Positions 11,736 to 22,432 of a stretch of DNA of 64,000 nt are shown here, piece after piece. Origin of the DNA: Sordariomycetes sp. S80-01Y (Eukaryota; Ascomycota; Sordariomycetes); contig JAXQJY010000020.1 of NCBI GenBank assembly GCA_037042185.1, positions 248,001 to 312,000 on the forward strand. Direction: 5' to 3'. Both the position numbers and the translations under genes were made by a program. Below the pieces are notes generated by a model. That model was not told where the DNA came from. It saw only the letters and a list, made by a program, of their open reading frames with translations, and ran no database searches. How positions within the stretch are numbered: the stretch's first letter is position 1; each line of letters starts with the position of its first letter.

Positions 11736-12768
11736 TCGTGACGAGCTTTCAAATTCAATGTAAAAGAAATGGATGACGGGGCCGCAACCACGGTTACTTT
11801 CGGATACTCTTCTTTATGTGAACTGTCAGAGCTGATCGGCTCACCTGCTTTATAGAACTCTCTTGAGACGGAGAGAGAAGAGAGAAGAATTAAGAGGTGC
11901 TTGAGCTACCATTCCCTCTAACCCGTATTGCATAAGTTGCTGATTTAGGCAGGCGGGGTAAAATAATTCTGGACCTTACCGTCCATAGGTTAGTCCAGAA
12001 TGTTTACGAGTTGGCGTGAAATTCGCTTGTCATGCAGGGGGGAACAATGAGCTGTGCATGCGCGCAATGTCTCTCTACGTGCCCTGATGTCCAACCAATA
12101 AAAACTAAACACGTCACCTAGCCAGTCCACTACCTCGGCAGCTGTTGTGGTCTTTACGATGTCTTTCACATTGAATGCTCCTTAACCAATGTAGCATAGA
12201 TCGTAGTGCCTCCTAAGACATGATTTGATATCGAAAAAGCTGAGAGACGCGCACATGCACCCCTGAAAACGCTCACTAGCACCACACCTGCCTATGTGTC
12301 CAGGTACCCTTTTCACGTTTGATATTATTATGTGTTGTTCTGGTAGTGATGATATTTTTGGACACCTCCGGTCTCGGAATGCCCCTAGAACAACTCAATG
12401 ACGCGGCTAGGGTTTCCTGGTATTGATTTGCTGTAGGGTACGGGTGCCAGCAAATTGGAAATGGCTCAGCTTTCACGACGCTCTCCCAAGAAATCGCTGT
12501 GGCAAGCAGAACTCGGGTGGTGGGAGTTCAATGGAGGAGGTTTAACACACTTGACAACTACTTCGTAATCTGTCTAAGGTGCCAGTCTGTCTCGGAAATT
12601 CTAGTGTGACATCATCTAGTGACGGCAAAGAGAGTCGACATAGTTTCTGAGTTCTATTGCATAGTCTGTCTGGTGACCTCGTTTACTCCCTTCGAGGTGA
12701 CAACATATCTTCATTTGTATTTCTTAATCCATTTGGCATTTTCAATTCCCTGCCCTAACTGGATTCAC
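11736..12768. other. Intergenic
   Basis: About 1 kb upstream of the TauD gene and downstream of the acyl-CoA synthetase gene. Only short frames (such as 12276-12476 minus) occur. It presumably includes the TauD promoter; nothing else recognised. Confidence 0.45.
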
Positions 12769-14778
12769 TCAACACTGCCCACCCATGCGCCAATATTTCA
12801 TATCCGCCAAGTCCGTAACCTCCACTCCTTCCTTGTCCTGCCAGTTATCACCAAAGAACTTCTCGCGCGCGGCTACTTTGGAAACCTTCCCATTTACCGT
12901 CAAGGAAATTTCTTCTCCAGCCTGGAGCCAGTAAACAACTGTCGGGATCTTGAACTGCATAAGACCTGTGTTTTCTTCCAGGTCCTTCCGGAGAGTGTCC
13001 AAGTTCGGTCGCTTCGATTGGTATTCCGGCCTGATTTGCAGAATGGCGGCAGTACGCTCCTTCTGTCCATCAGCTAAAGGTAGGACAACAGCGTTGTCGA
13101 TGTAGGGTAGGGATAGAATGGCAGTTTCAACCTCGCCTGTGAAAATTGTGAAACCCCAGAAATGCAATACTGTGAGTCGAGTCAGCAGGTGTCGGGAATT
13201 TTGGAGGCAGTTTCCAAACCATCAATATTTGTGCGGCCGTGGAGCACATAACTGCCTCCAACCATCTCGGCACAGTCGCCGCTCTTAAAGAAACCCTCTT
13301 CATCGAACGCCTTACCCGTCAAGGTTGGGTCTTCCGAAATGTAACTGATTCCTTGTTTAGTACTCTTCTGAGCCAATGTTAATGGTTCATACCGTGTAAA
13401 CATTGTAGGCCCCTTCAGTCGCATTTCCCCATCCACTAGCTTCACCTCGACTCCAGGTACGGGAGGCCCAATTGAGCACTATCACATAATCAATACCATA
13501 ACGCAGAATGTGCGGTAATGTTGAACACTTACCATGTCGGGATAGTTCGGATTTTCCCACCTCATGCTACATATCAGAGTCATTTCAGTTGACCCGTACA
13601 GATTCAATAGTGGTTTTCCACGGCGGAGTTCTGTCCACCTCGTTTGTGTGTGTGGCGAAAGAAGTGATCCGGAAACACCTGCAACTCTCACGTTAATCAT
13701 CCCTTGAATGTAGGCCTCCACTTCTGCGGCAGGCAGCACAGCAATATGCTCATCGAAGTATTGCGCGAGCCTGTCATAGCCAGTAGGCGCGACGTCAAAT
13801 ACGCTGACGCCACCTTCCTTAATGCGTTCCCAGAACCATTTTGGTTCAAAGACTCCTGCACAGGTTTCCCTAAACATCGACGATGTGAAGTTAGCAGATT
13901 GATCAGACAAATGGTTCATGTCTGTGGTCTCATCTTCGCATAGGTTTAAAACAACCTGGTAGAAGAAGGGCACTGGCAGAGGCTTACAAGCAAGCTCCAG
14001 ACATTAAACTAGGGATGATGCCAAAAATCCCCCCCATCCAATTTCCTGGCTTTTGGTTCAGGAACACGTCATTTTTCGTTAACTTCCATGTTCCTATGCG
14101 CTCCCGTGCTGATGCTAGAAGAGCCGAGTAGGAATGAAGAACACCCTTCTGCTTTCCCGAAGTACCGGAAGTGAAGAACAATGTGCCATTCTGCGATGAT
14201 ATGCTGTCCGACATTGGTCCCGTTTCGTATATATGAGATGTCGAGTTATCAAGACATGGTAGCTCTACCCCCAGGAAAGGGAGGTTTGAGAGGGCGCCAT
14301 TATCATGTTCAGCACAGAGGGCCTTAATTGCGTCAACCTTCTCAGCGAGCGATGGTGCATACAATAGGGCTGAAGGTCTTGCGAGCTTAAAAAGGCGTAG
14401 TATATCCTCTGGCTTGATAACAATTGCTATGTTTGAGGTGAGCATACTTTATCGTCGCCACGGAAGTGACTGCTTACACTGAGCTGACATGACTCCACCA
14501 AGAGAGAAGATGGTGAGCATTGACACCAGATACTCTAACCCTGGAGCAGCTATCAGGTAGTAGAATTTATCCTGATGGGCCTTATCGCCGTTAGACGTGC
14601 CATTTTGTTGCCGTGCACCTGGTAGCTTCTCGCGAAGTGAAGCAACACTTTGCAGTAGTTGTCCAGCTGTGGCAGTTCTGCCCGAGTAATGATCTCGAAC
14701 TAAGATCTTATCAGGAATTTGCTGCGCGTGCTGGACAAGCTCCAGAAATGGCGAGATAGGGGGGAAGACGAGATGCAT
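12769..14778 (-). CDS. AMP-forming acyl-CoA synthetase (ANL superfamily)
   Basis: Five exons, 14778-14478, 14426-13988, 13869-13533, 13478-13220 and 13169-12769, give about 578 residues. All core adenylation motifs are present: the phosphate-binding loop TLFFTSGTSGKQKGVLHS, LYGSTEM, the FFKSGDCAEM and YVLHGRTNID hinge motifs, and the C-terminal catalytic lysine in NGKVSKVAARE. The organisation matches fungal acyl-CoA or malonyl-CoA synthetase-like enzymes, which activate a carboxylic acid as acyl-AMP and then as a CoA thioester. No carrier-protein domain follows, so it is not a full NRPS-like enzyme. It lies between two non-heme iron dioxygenases and could supply or modify an acid substrate for them. 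The third exon's acceptor at 13870 makes an unusually long 118-bp intron. Confidence 0.9.
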
Positions 14779-16015
14779 TGTAAGTTTGATAAGATTTTGA
14801 CAGGAAGCGAAAGCTCGATGGCGTATCTGTCACAGGTTGAATCGAGACAAGAGGAGGTAAATTTGGCGAGAATAAAGATGTACGCGGCCAATACTAGTAA
14901 ATATTGTATCCTTTATAATTTGGAAGCCCCGTGAAGAAACTTTTGACACGGAGGTCACTCTGAATTGATCGCCGGGTGGGATTGCAGGTCTGACTAGTCT
15001 TACCATTCGCATTATCGAACATGTAGTGACCCTGACCGCCTTTTGCTATTTGCTTCGTCCTGCACGAGTTCAGCTGCAAGTTTGTCAATAAGTTCGGCAA
15101 ATCTTGACGCGTCCCCATGCTATCCACTCAATGAGTTGCTTAAACCCTCACGGATGGGCCGGGGGGGGGGGGCACCCGATAGGGAGTTTGCTTTAGCTCA
15201 ACATGAGGCTCAAGTCTATTAATCTATTAATAACGGACGGGAAAGAGTCCCGCTGCCTCCTCCATATTGCTATCTTGGGACTTCGACCAGACGCCCAAAT
15301 CAGCAGCTTGGTTGCTAACAGACCTGAGCTACTCCAACATTTGGGGATAATTTAATCCAAGACTGATCAACACAGAGCATGCTGGTAGATGAAAAAGGAA
15401 GCATGCGCATGGCTGGCTATGCATCCCCTGCGTCTATGCTTGTCTCTCGTCAGCTTGCCCCTCATTTAGCCGCGGATCTTTCCCGGAGGCTCAGACATAC
15501 AGCTGTTGAGATGTATGTGTGGAGGCACCACCAGCGGCCTCCCCAGTCATTGAGCTCTGCGATCATCGTTTGTAAGCTCTGCCCCATTACAACGCGACAA
15601 CAGCCGTGTTTTGGGCTAGATGCCGATCACGGGTCCCTCCCTGAATGTGTGTGTTTAGTACCTGTGAGTGGATCCCTAGTATTCAGGAACCCCACCTACT
15701 CCAAGCAGCATAGGTACGTGACTTCGTTGTGGCAAAACATCACAGTCTGTTAGGCTTGACGATACGTGGATTATCAGGTCTTTTGAGAGACACGGGTGGG
15801 GACCCTGACAGATTATCAAATCAGAGAGGACCAAGTCTGACCACGGGGCGGCAGTTACAGTGGAGCTGGAGAGAACATGCGGTCTACGAGTAGCACGTAA
15901 AGCTTGCAAGTCGGTTAAACCCTTTATTGCCTCGCTCTTTTCCCTACCGCCATAGCCTGTTCCAAGTTTCTCCGATTTCTCTTTCCACTCCAATTTTGTT
16001 ACTCACGGCCACACG
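14779..16015. other. Divergent intergenic region with a G homopolymer
   Basis: 1.2 kb between the divergent synthetase (minus) and dioxygenase (plus) genes, so it likely holds both promoters. A G12 run lies near 15161-15172. Small open frames here show no domain. Confidence 0.5.
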
Positions 16016-16945
16016 ATGCCATCCACGGAGAGACTGGCCTCTCTGGCCGTAGTCGACTACGAGGCACTGGCAAACAAAGATGTTGGAGAGATCCAAAAGC
16101 TAGTGCAAGCCTGCCAAACGGTGGGCATGTTCTACCTAAATCTCCGGGGTTCCATGACGGATGACGTGTTTGAGGACGTACCGGCCATTCTCGAAACCGG
16201 ACAAGTCTTCTTCAATCTTCCCCATGATTCTGAAGAAAAGACACAAAGCCTTCGTGAGGGGATGGAGCGAGGGTATGGAAAAGGTGCTTGCGAGTGAGGC
16301 GTCCGCTTGTGCTGACGGTTTTCAACAACATGTAGATACCATGATTGTAAGGGGTTCGAATATTACGAGGTCAGTATTTGGATGGCACTACATTTGCATG
16401 GTCTCTTTTCTAATCAATCAATTCCCTGACAGATCGCACGAGAAGAGTATCAAGACGACAAACAGCTCTTGCCTGCCACCCTCAGGCCACAGCAAGAGCG
16501 TATTGCCCGTACAATGGATATTTTTAACCGCGCCATACAGACGGTCGTCACCGAGCTATGTGCTGCCCTTGATATCAATTTCCCCGAGGTAGGCGACGAC
16601 CTTGCGAACCCCAGCGACACTGGCTTCAAGTTGGTGTACAAAGCTCCATTGGAGAAGCCCGGCCACGTTATGGCCCCATGGCACACCGATAGCGGCTTAG
16701 CTACACTGCTTTGGAATGACGAGGTGATGACGCAGCTACAAGTCGACGACAGAGAGTTGAAGAAGGGAGAGGACTGGGAGACAGTCCCCGTCATTAATGG
16801 CACTGTCCTCATCAATATTGCCGATGAGCTTGCCGCCAGATCAGGAGGACGCCTACACTCGCCTGTACACCGCGTGGTCAGTCCACCGGGACCGAACAGG
16901 GTATGGAACGGTGCTGTCTATCTCCTCCGGCCGTACAAGATTTAG
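16016..16945 (+). CDS. Isopenicillin-N-synthase-like 2OG-Fe(II) oxygenase
   Basis: Exons 16016-16293, 16336-16369 and 16433-16945 encode about 274 residues. The N-terminal DIOX_N half (VVDYEALANKDVGEIQKL, TVGMFYLN) precedes the catalytic jelly-roll. Metal ligands are H188 and D190 in PWHTDSGLATLL and H250 in LHSPVHRVV. R260 is in the place of the arginine that binds the co-substrate, but the usual Arg-x-Ser is Arg-Val-Trp. The tiny 34-bp second exon is supported by the frame-correct join into KGFEYYEIAREEY. The protein stops right after the LLRP strand, some 40 residues earlier than common relatives, so C-terminal trimming or a missed intron is possible. A role in the same pathway as the neighbouring acyl-CoA synthetase is an inference from position. 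Confidence 0.85.
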
Positions 16946-17199
16946 GTACTCGCACCAGTTTTGCAATAAAATACACGAGATATAAAAGAAGGCGAAAATA
17001 ACTGTCACACTTTCAAGTATACAATACGAGTGATAATAGCTAGTGGCCATTTCAGGCTGTGGGGTACGCGTAGCGCCAGCGGGTACCGGTTGGGCACCCG
17101 AGACTCTTGGCGTTGAAGTTGGCGGGCCGAATCCGGCCGCTAACGCTGCATATCTTCACACGTTGCTGCTCTTTTGCGACTCCACTCACCAGAATGCGA

Positions 17200-17670
17200 C
17201 CCAGCTCGATGTGCCGTGTCTCAAGACGCCAGCCATATCTTAATACACCGCTTCATAATACACCAAGCCTTGATCCACATTTTAGCCCCCGAGACGCCAT
17301 GTCTTAGATCAGCTGCGTCTTTGCATACCGCCTCGCATTACACTAACTACAAGTAAGCCGTGTCTCAAGAAGCTAGCTATATCGTACTACACCACTTCAT
17401 AATATACCAAGCTTTGATCTACATTTTATCGCCCGATACGCCATGTCTTAGATCAGCCGCATCTTTGCATACCGCCTCGTAACACACTAACCACAAGTGC
17501 GCCGTGTCTCGGGACGCCAAATTTCAACGTATTCTGTCTCAAATACACCGTGTCTTAGATCAGCCGCGTCTTTGCATACCGCCTCGTAACACACTAACCA
17601 CAAGTGCGCCGTGTCTCGGGACGCCAAATCTCAACGTATTCTGTCTCGAATACTCCATGTCTAAAATGCT
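17200..17670. repeat. Degenerate tandem repeat (minisatellite), units about 107-145 bp
   Basis: Successive blocks begin near 17212, 17355, 17500 and 17607 with GCCGTGTCTC and share ATGTCTTAGATCAGC, GTCTTTGCATACCGCCTCG and ACTAACCACAAGTG. The first two units are about 143 bp, the third about 107 bp with an internal deletion, the last partial. It lies in the 1.1-kb gap (16946-18066) between the IPNS-like oxygenase and the diiron gene. No protein is convincingly encoded. Confidence 0.85.
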
Positions 17671-18066
17671 GCCTTTTAATACACCCAGGATGGACAAAAG
17701 AATCGAGCACTCTTCACGCACATATGTATAATGTCCAGCGTTCGATTTTATTTGTACACCACTTGATACACTAAGTCTTGATACACTTCTTCCTAGCACG
17801 CCGTGCCTGGGGACGCTGTGTCAATGTATTATGTCGTAGTGTGCCGTGCCTCGGTATGCTGTGTGCTGTGTGTCTCGTTGTGCTTATGTTGATATTTGAT
17901 TTGTCTGAAACAACCCCTAGTATTCAGCGGACAGCAACCATTGACACATTGACAACAATTTATACACACCTCTGCCGTACTCCGGCTAAGCAGCCATATC
18001 TTGGTTACGAATGACGTTGCCAAATATTGACCAGATGACAGGAAGACCGTATTTTGCTTCTCGTCA

Positions 18067-20280
18067 TTGCCTTGGTCTGAGATGCAGAGCCATCACATGT
18101 TGTCCCCAAACGACTTCAGCGGAGTGCTACTCCTAGCATTCGGCGTGACCATCTTTATCTACTCATATTCCATTTTGAAAAGATACCGACGGAGACCTCA
18201 GCAGAGTCCCTCACACAATGTGTGTGCGAGCTCCGGCAAGCGAGAAGCGGCCTCTACTCCTCTCGAAATCCAACTGCCGAAGTCGACTGGCGACGACCAA
18301 TATCGAAGGCTATTTTTCAAGCTGCACAACGTTGAGGAACACCCCGAAGTGTTGACAGAAGGTCGGGATCTCTTGATATCTTTGCTTTCGGAAGCAATTT
18401 CGGCTGCACAATCGGAACGCCGACAGTATATCTTTGCCATTGATCGTTTCACCAAGGAGGAATTGTTCTCCCACGTCCACAAGGCCCATGAACTAGTCGG
18501 AGAGGAGTATAACCGATATGTTGAGGGTCGGGAAGCAGGTGATGAGCGATTGATGGCTACAGACCGACATCAGGCAGCCAAGGTACTCACGGCTCTGGCG
18601 CCACTGAAGTTGGTGGACGGTGCCTGGCTTGGTCGTATTCACCAAGTTACCACTCCATTCAATCTTCGACCGATCACGAAGCAAGCTTGGCAGGTACTTG
18701 CAGAGGAATTGGGAGATGGGAACCTTGATCTGAACCATGTTCATCTCTACAATAAGCTCTTGCGCGAGGTAGGGGTGCATCTCCCAGCCCCCTATGAGCG
18801 AGACTTTATCGATCACTCCAATGGCATGGACAACGAAAACGTCTGGAGAGCTGCCGTGACGCAGCTGCTTATCTCACTTTTTCCGCAAGATTTTCTACCC
18901 GAGATACTGGGATATAGCCTGCACTTCGAAGGCCTGAGCATGGAGACCATGGTCTTGTCTCGGGAACTCCAAGAGCTCGAACTCGACGCCCAATACTTTT
19001 TGCTACATGTGTCCATTGACAACGCACATTCCGGCCATGCCATGATGACGGCTCATACAGTGGTGGAGTACATGTCTCATGTCACACAGAGGGAATCACC
19101 GGCCATCGCAACGACAACGTGGCGACGCATCCAAGCTGGATATGCGCTATCCGCCCACCAATGCAACAGCATCAACGTTAAAAAGAACTTCATCACCACA
19201 CCGAACCCCATGGGCACTCCCACCTCTAGTCGATACGATGCAGACATTGTACGAATGCTGGTGGCTAAGGCTGCTGTAGCTCAAAAGACGCACAGCGCGT
19301 GTCGTGGCCGGATTGGGGGCAAGCCACTGGTCCACTGGCTCGATCCAGAGGCTCTCAAATCAGAGGTCCGAACAGTCCAGGAGCTGAGCAATGCATATCC
19401 CTGGGTTATCAAAGGCTGTCCGCGACAAAGCAGACTGATACGGGAAGTCAGCCGTGGAGGGAAGATGTTTGGGGCATTTACTTTGAAAGAAACAAAGCTA
19501 CTGCAGGACTGGATCCTTTCTCTGGGGCCCAACCCACATGAAGCAGAGGCATACTGGCATTTTACCATGAGGCCCCAGGAAAGTCGGCAACCTACGGCCC
19601 CGCTCTATCTGGTCAAGTTCGACAGCCTCCAGCGGCCGGACTGCCCCCCGCTATATACTTATGTGCATATTTGCGATAGGGCGCTCGATCTGGACCTTTC
19701 CCAAGCGGACTGGGCCAATTTATCAAGTCTATGGTTTGCTCATCTGTCTCTGTTGGAATGCTGGGTTGCAATCCCATCTCGAGCGGCCACAGACATCGGA
19801 GCTGCCGTGATCCGTATTCTCCGGGCGCAGTATAGCCTCAGCTGCGAAGAAGATGGGGTCTCTGGGATGGATGAGATCGAGCGAAGCAGCCCCCCCGATC
19901 TGGTTGCCATCGGCCTCGAAGTTTCGCGTCGCAAGGGCCTTGTCCCTCCCCCCAGTTCGCTGGCGGATGTACTGTCGCGGTGGCCGTGTTCATCAGCGGA
20001 GCGTTTGGCGAGTATATCACGGAGCCCGGTGCAAAACGCTGGAGTCCTTCTCGGGATGACCGGTGCCTTTCTCCATTTGCAACGGGCAGTTCTGCACTCA
20101 CCGGAAGCGCTCTGCGAAGAAAGTAGGACAGTCTTGGATGGAATCATTGACCGTGAGATGCAAGGTCTCCAATCTGCGTGCGAGCTGATTGAAGGCGACG
20201 CGATGAAAGGGTGGCAGTTGAACAATGGCTATCAGATGGCCGAAGAGATGATTAGGGAGGCCGTAACGCCGCCTTTATAG
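18067..20280 (+). CDS. Membrane-anchored heme-oxygenase-like diiron protein (iron-containing redox enzyme)
   Basis: Single-exon gene of 737 codons. A hydrophobic anchor spans about residues 17-36 (FSGVLLLAFGVTIFIYSYS). The middle part matches the fold of iron-containing redox enzymes (HDO type, Haem_oxygenas_2). Candidate diiron ligands fall in LYNKLLREVG (Glu near 234), YSLHFEGLSMET (His/Glu near 286-288) and DAQYFLLHVSIDNAHSGHA (Asp/His, about 307-325). This three-helix E...H/E...D...DxxH pattern is the family hallmark, known from UndA, SznF, BesC and CADD. The 400-residue C-terminal part is not recognised. HDO enzymes do oxidative C-C cleavage or N-oxygenation; the reaction here is unknown. 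It lies beside two other predicted non-heme iron enzymes, and its coding density and lack of stops suggest function. ATG 18082 is an alternative start. Confidence 0.75.
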   Translation: MPWSEMQSHHMLSPNDFSGVLLLAFGVTIFIYSYSILKRYRRRPQQSPSHNVCASSGKREAASTPLEIQLPKSTGDDQYRRLFFKLHNVEEHPEVLTEGRDLLISLLSEAISAAQSERRQYIFAIDRFTKEELFSHVHKAHELVGEEYNRYVEGREAGDERLMATDRHQAAKVLTALAPLKLVDGAWLGRIHQVTTPFNLRPITKQAWQVLAEELGDGNLDLNHVHLYNKLLREVGVHLPAPYERDFIDHSNGMDNENVWRAAVTQLLISLFPQDFLPEILGYSLHFEGLSMETMVLSRELQELELDAQYFLLHVSIDNAHSGHAMMTAHTVVEYMSHVTQRESPAIATTTWRRIQAGYALSAHQCNSINVKKNFITTPNPMGTPTSSRYDADIVRMLVAKAAVAQKTHSACRGRIGGKPLVHWLDPEALKSEVRTVQELSNAYPWVIKGCPRQSRLIREVSRGGKMFGAFTLKETKLLQDWILSLGPNPHEAEAYWHFTMRPQESRQPTAPLYLVKFDSLQRPDCPPLYTYVHICDRALDLDLSQADWANLSSLWFAHLSLLECWVAIPSRAATDIGAAVIRILRAQYSLSCEEDGVSGMDEIERSSPPDLVAIGLEVSRRKGLVPPPSSLADVLSRWPCSSAERLASISRSPVQNAGVLLGMTGAFLHLQRAVLHSPEALCEESRTVLDGIIDREMQGLQSACELIEGDAMKGWQLNNGYQMAEEMIREAVTPPL

Positions 20281-20600
20281 CGTGGCTGACAGTTACACTA
20301 CTCAACCAGCGCCTACGAACACCATTGCGAAGCTATAGTCGCGTATGAGTGTGTTCCTCTCTACACCTCGAGCTATTAGTTAGACTTTCCCTTTAGATAT
20401 GCGTGAGTATTTATACCGCTTAGACCAATTTCATGCTTGTTGCATCGTATATTATAGTACTTATTGCACTCTATGGAATCAATTGGTGGATTGACTGTAT
20501 GCCTCGTGCCATTCTGGAATTTGGTCATTAGTATAGTCCCAGTCATGTGGCGCTGGCTTCCGTCCATCGTAGGCAAAGCGCCACGAGTGTTCAGGGAGGC
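20281..20600. other. Intergenic (convergent 3' ends)
   Basis: 320 bp between the diiron gene and the convergent glycosidase-like gene. Nothing recognised; it should hold both 3' UTRs. Confidence 0.4.
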
Positions 20601-22358
20601 TTAAACCCACCTCCACATGTCCACTGTATTGTTGGATCCTGTTGTGTCGCTGGGACCTGATTCATCGCCCCAGCCAAATGGCGTATACAGGGAAGAGATC
20701 ACCTCCGAGCAGTTCCTTTTCTCGAGTGCATTGTACTCAGAAAGCGAACGGTCGTATTCCGAGATAGCATCCTGGATTCCGTTGACATCGTATGTCCCAG
20801 TTGCGTTCCCAGACATGCCCAGCAAGGAGACCGTCCATGACGACTCGATCAGGCGGTAAAGAAGCTGACCATAGCGGACGCTGAAATATAAAAATGCCCT
20901 TAGCTGCTTTCCCTCTTTGTCTGGTGTCTTCATTGCCAATGTGAGGTCCTCCGTCTTTTGGAGAAGTCTGTCCCATATGCGGCCAGCTTCGGCCTTTTCC
21001 TCGATAACAGCAGACACTTCGTCTGCATTCAAGATATTTTCCAAGTCAGTCCTAAACTCCTTGTCACCACCGCCGATTTACCAGTCTCTGGTCCAGAGCA
21101 GCCGATCCAGCTGATGCTTTAGCGAATAGTGCCCGAGAAGCACACCCCTCGCCGACAGCAAGGCCACATCTCGGAAGGCGCTCATGAGATCATCGGTTGG
21201 CCAGTACCCCAAGTCTCGGGCATATTCCTTAAACAGTGTCTCCTCTGATCTGAAGGGATCCATTGCCCACTTTTACATGACTTGAACATTCATATCGATC
21301 CAAAACTCATCCGCTGGGTATGGGCCTAGCCACCCCCCTCCACGGGGCCAAATCACCAGTCCCCTGAAGAGGACGCTCTCTTTGAAGTCATTTAGCCCGT
21401 GATAGCCCGGATCTTCAAGGTCCTCCTCGAATCCATTGATGACACCATCCATGATGTAATTTGGGTATGCTCCTTTCCCTTCGTACTCCCTCTGGCACTG
21501 GATTTCGACCAGGAACGGATGCTTTCCGATGTTGATGGTGGGGTTGTAGCCGGTAGTCCGCCAAAAGTCGCCCTTCGTATGCTTGATGACGAAAAAGAGC
21601 TTATCGCGAGGCTCAATAGCGTCGGTCACTTCGAGATAATAAGAAGGATCTGTGTGGAATCCATCGAAAGACCATGTACGATAAAACAAAAGCTTATCGT
21701 GCTTGTCAACAACAGACGCAACAAGAACATCCAAGAGTTGAATGTGGCTTTCGGATCCGTTCGCAATGGGACTGGAGCCTTCGTGGTAGGGCACGTCTTG
21801 CGTATAAATCTCCCCGGTCCAGACCAACAATCCGTCCAACCCAGGAAAACGCTCGAAAACAGCGTCGAGCATATACTCGGTGATGTTGGTCATGAGCGCT
21901 GAGTCAAAAGACCACTTGCCGTCATCCGTAGTAATCTGGTCTTCATACTTGGACACCAGAGCTCGCGGAAGGACAAACATGTCAAACCAGTACATCGCCA
22001 GCATACCGGCATCGTGAATATCTTTGATTTCCTGGTCAATTGTTTCGGCATGGGACTTGACCCATGACCGGGAGTCGCTGCCATGAGGGAACAGGGTCTC
22101 ATCAAACGAGTCCCAGGTAATTGCCGTGTGAGGTGGCCGTCCGTTGGCGACGGTCATGATATTGTTTCCCAATTCGGCAACAATTGCTGGATCGGTGTAC
22201 TTTGTCGGTGTGAGTCCCTCTCCGGGATTTTTGAAGACGACGCTCATGCGCCAATCTACAGGCTTGCGAGCCTCCGCGGTTGGTCTGGAGACCGAGGAGG
22301 TGCACAAGCATGTCTGCAGAAGGACTGCGACGCTGAAGTACAAGTGTTTCAGATGCAT
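20601..22358 (-). pseudogene. Secreted glycoside-hydrolase-like gene with two in-frame TAA codons
   Basis: From ATG 22358 to 20601 one frame of 586 codons reads through except for two TAA codons, just after MNVQVM (near 21270) and after LLWTRDW (near 21075). Both would be CAA before a single C-to-T change at CpA. The predicted product has a signal peptide (MHLKHLYFSVAVLLQTCLC) and an extracellular catalytic-like domain. The segment LVEIQCQREYEGKGAYPN resembles the substrate-side strand of GH67-type alpha-glucuronidases, but the family call is tentative. Either the gene is recently dead, a truncated 361-residue protein is made, or the stops are read through. The rest of the coding sequence looks well preserved, so loss would be recent. 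Confidence 0.7.
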
Positions 22359-22423
22359 CTCTCAACGTGTGCGTATAGTATACGGCCCTGGCAACCAGAA
22401 TGGCGACCTTGCGGCAACAGACC

Positions 22424-22432
22424 TATATATAG
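22424..22432 (-). promoter_or_regulatory. TATA-box-like element of the glycosidase-like gene
   Basis: TATATATAG on the plus strand (reading CTATATATA on the minus) lies about 65-75 bp upstream of ATG 22358, a reasonable fungal TATA position. Motif match only. Confidence 0.35.

Noticed and set aside
10177-14778. TauD enzyme plus acyl synthetase as an isonitrile pathway
   Set aside because: The bacterial isonitrile pathway also needs a carrier protein, a thioesterase-like lyase and an NRPS; none is seen here.
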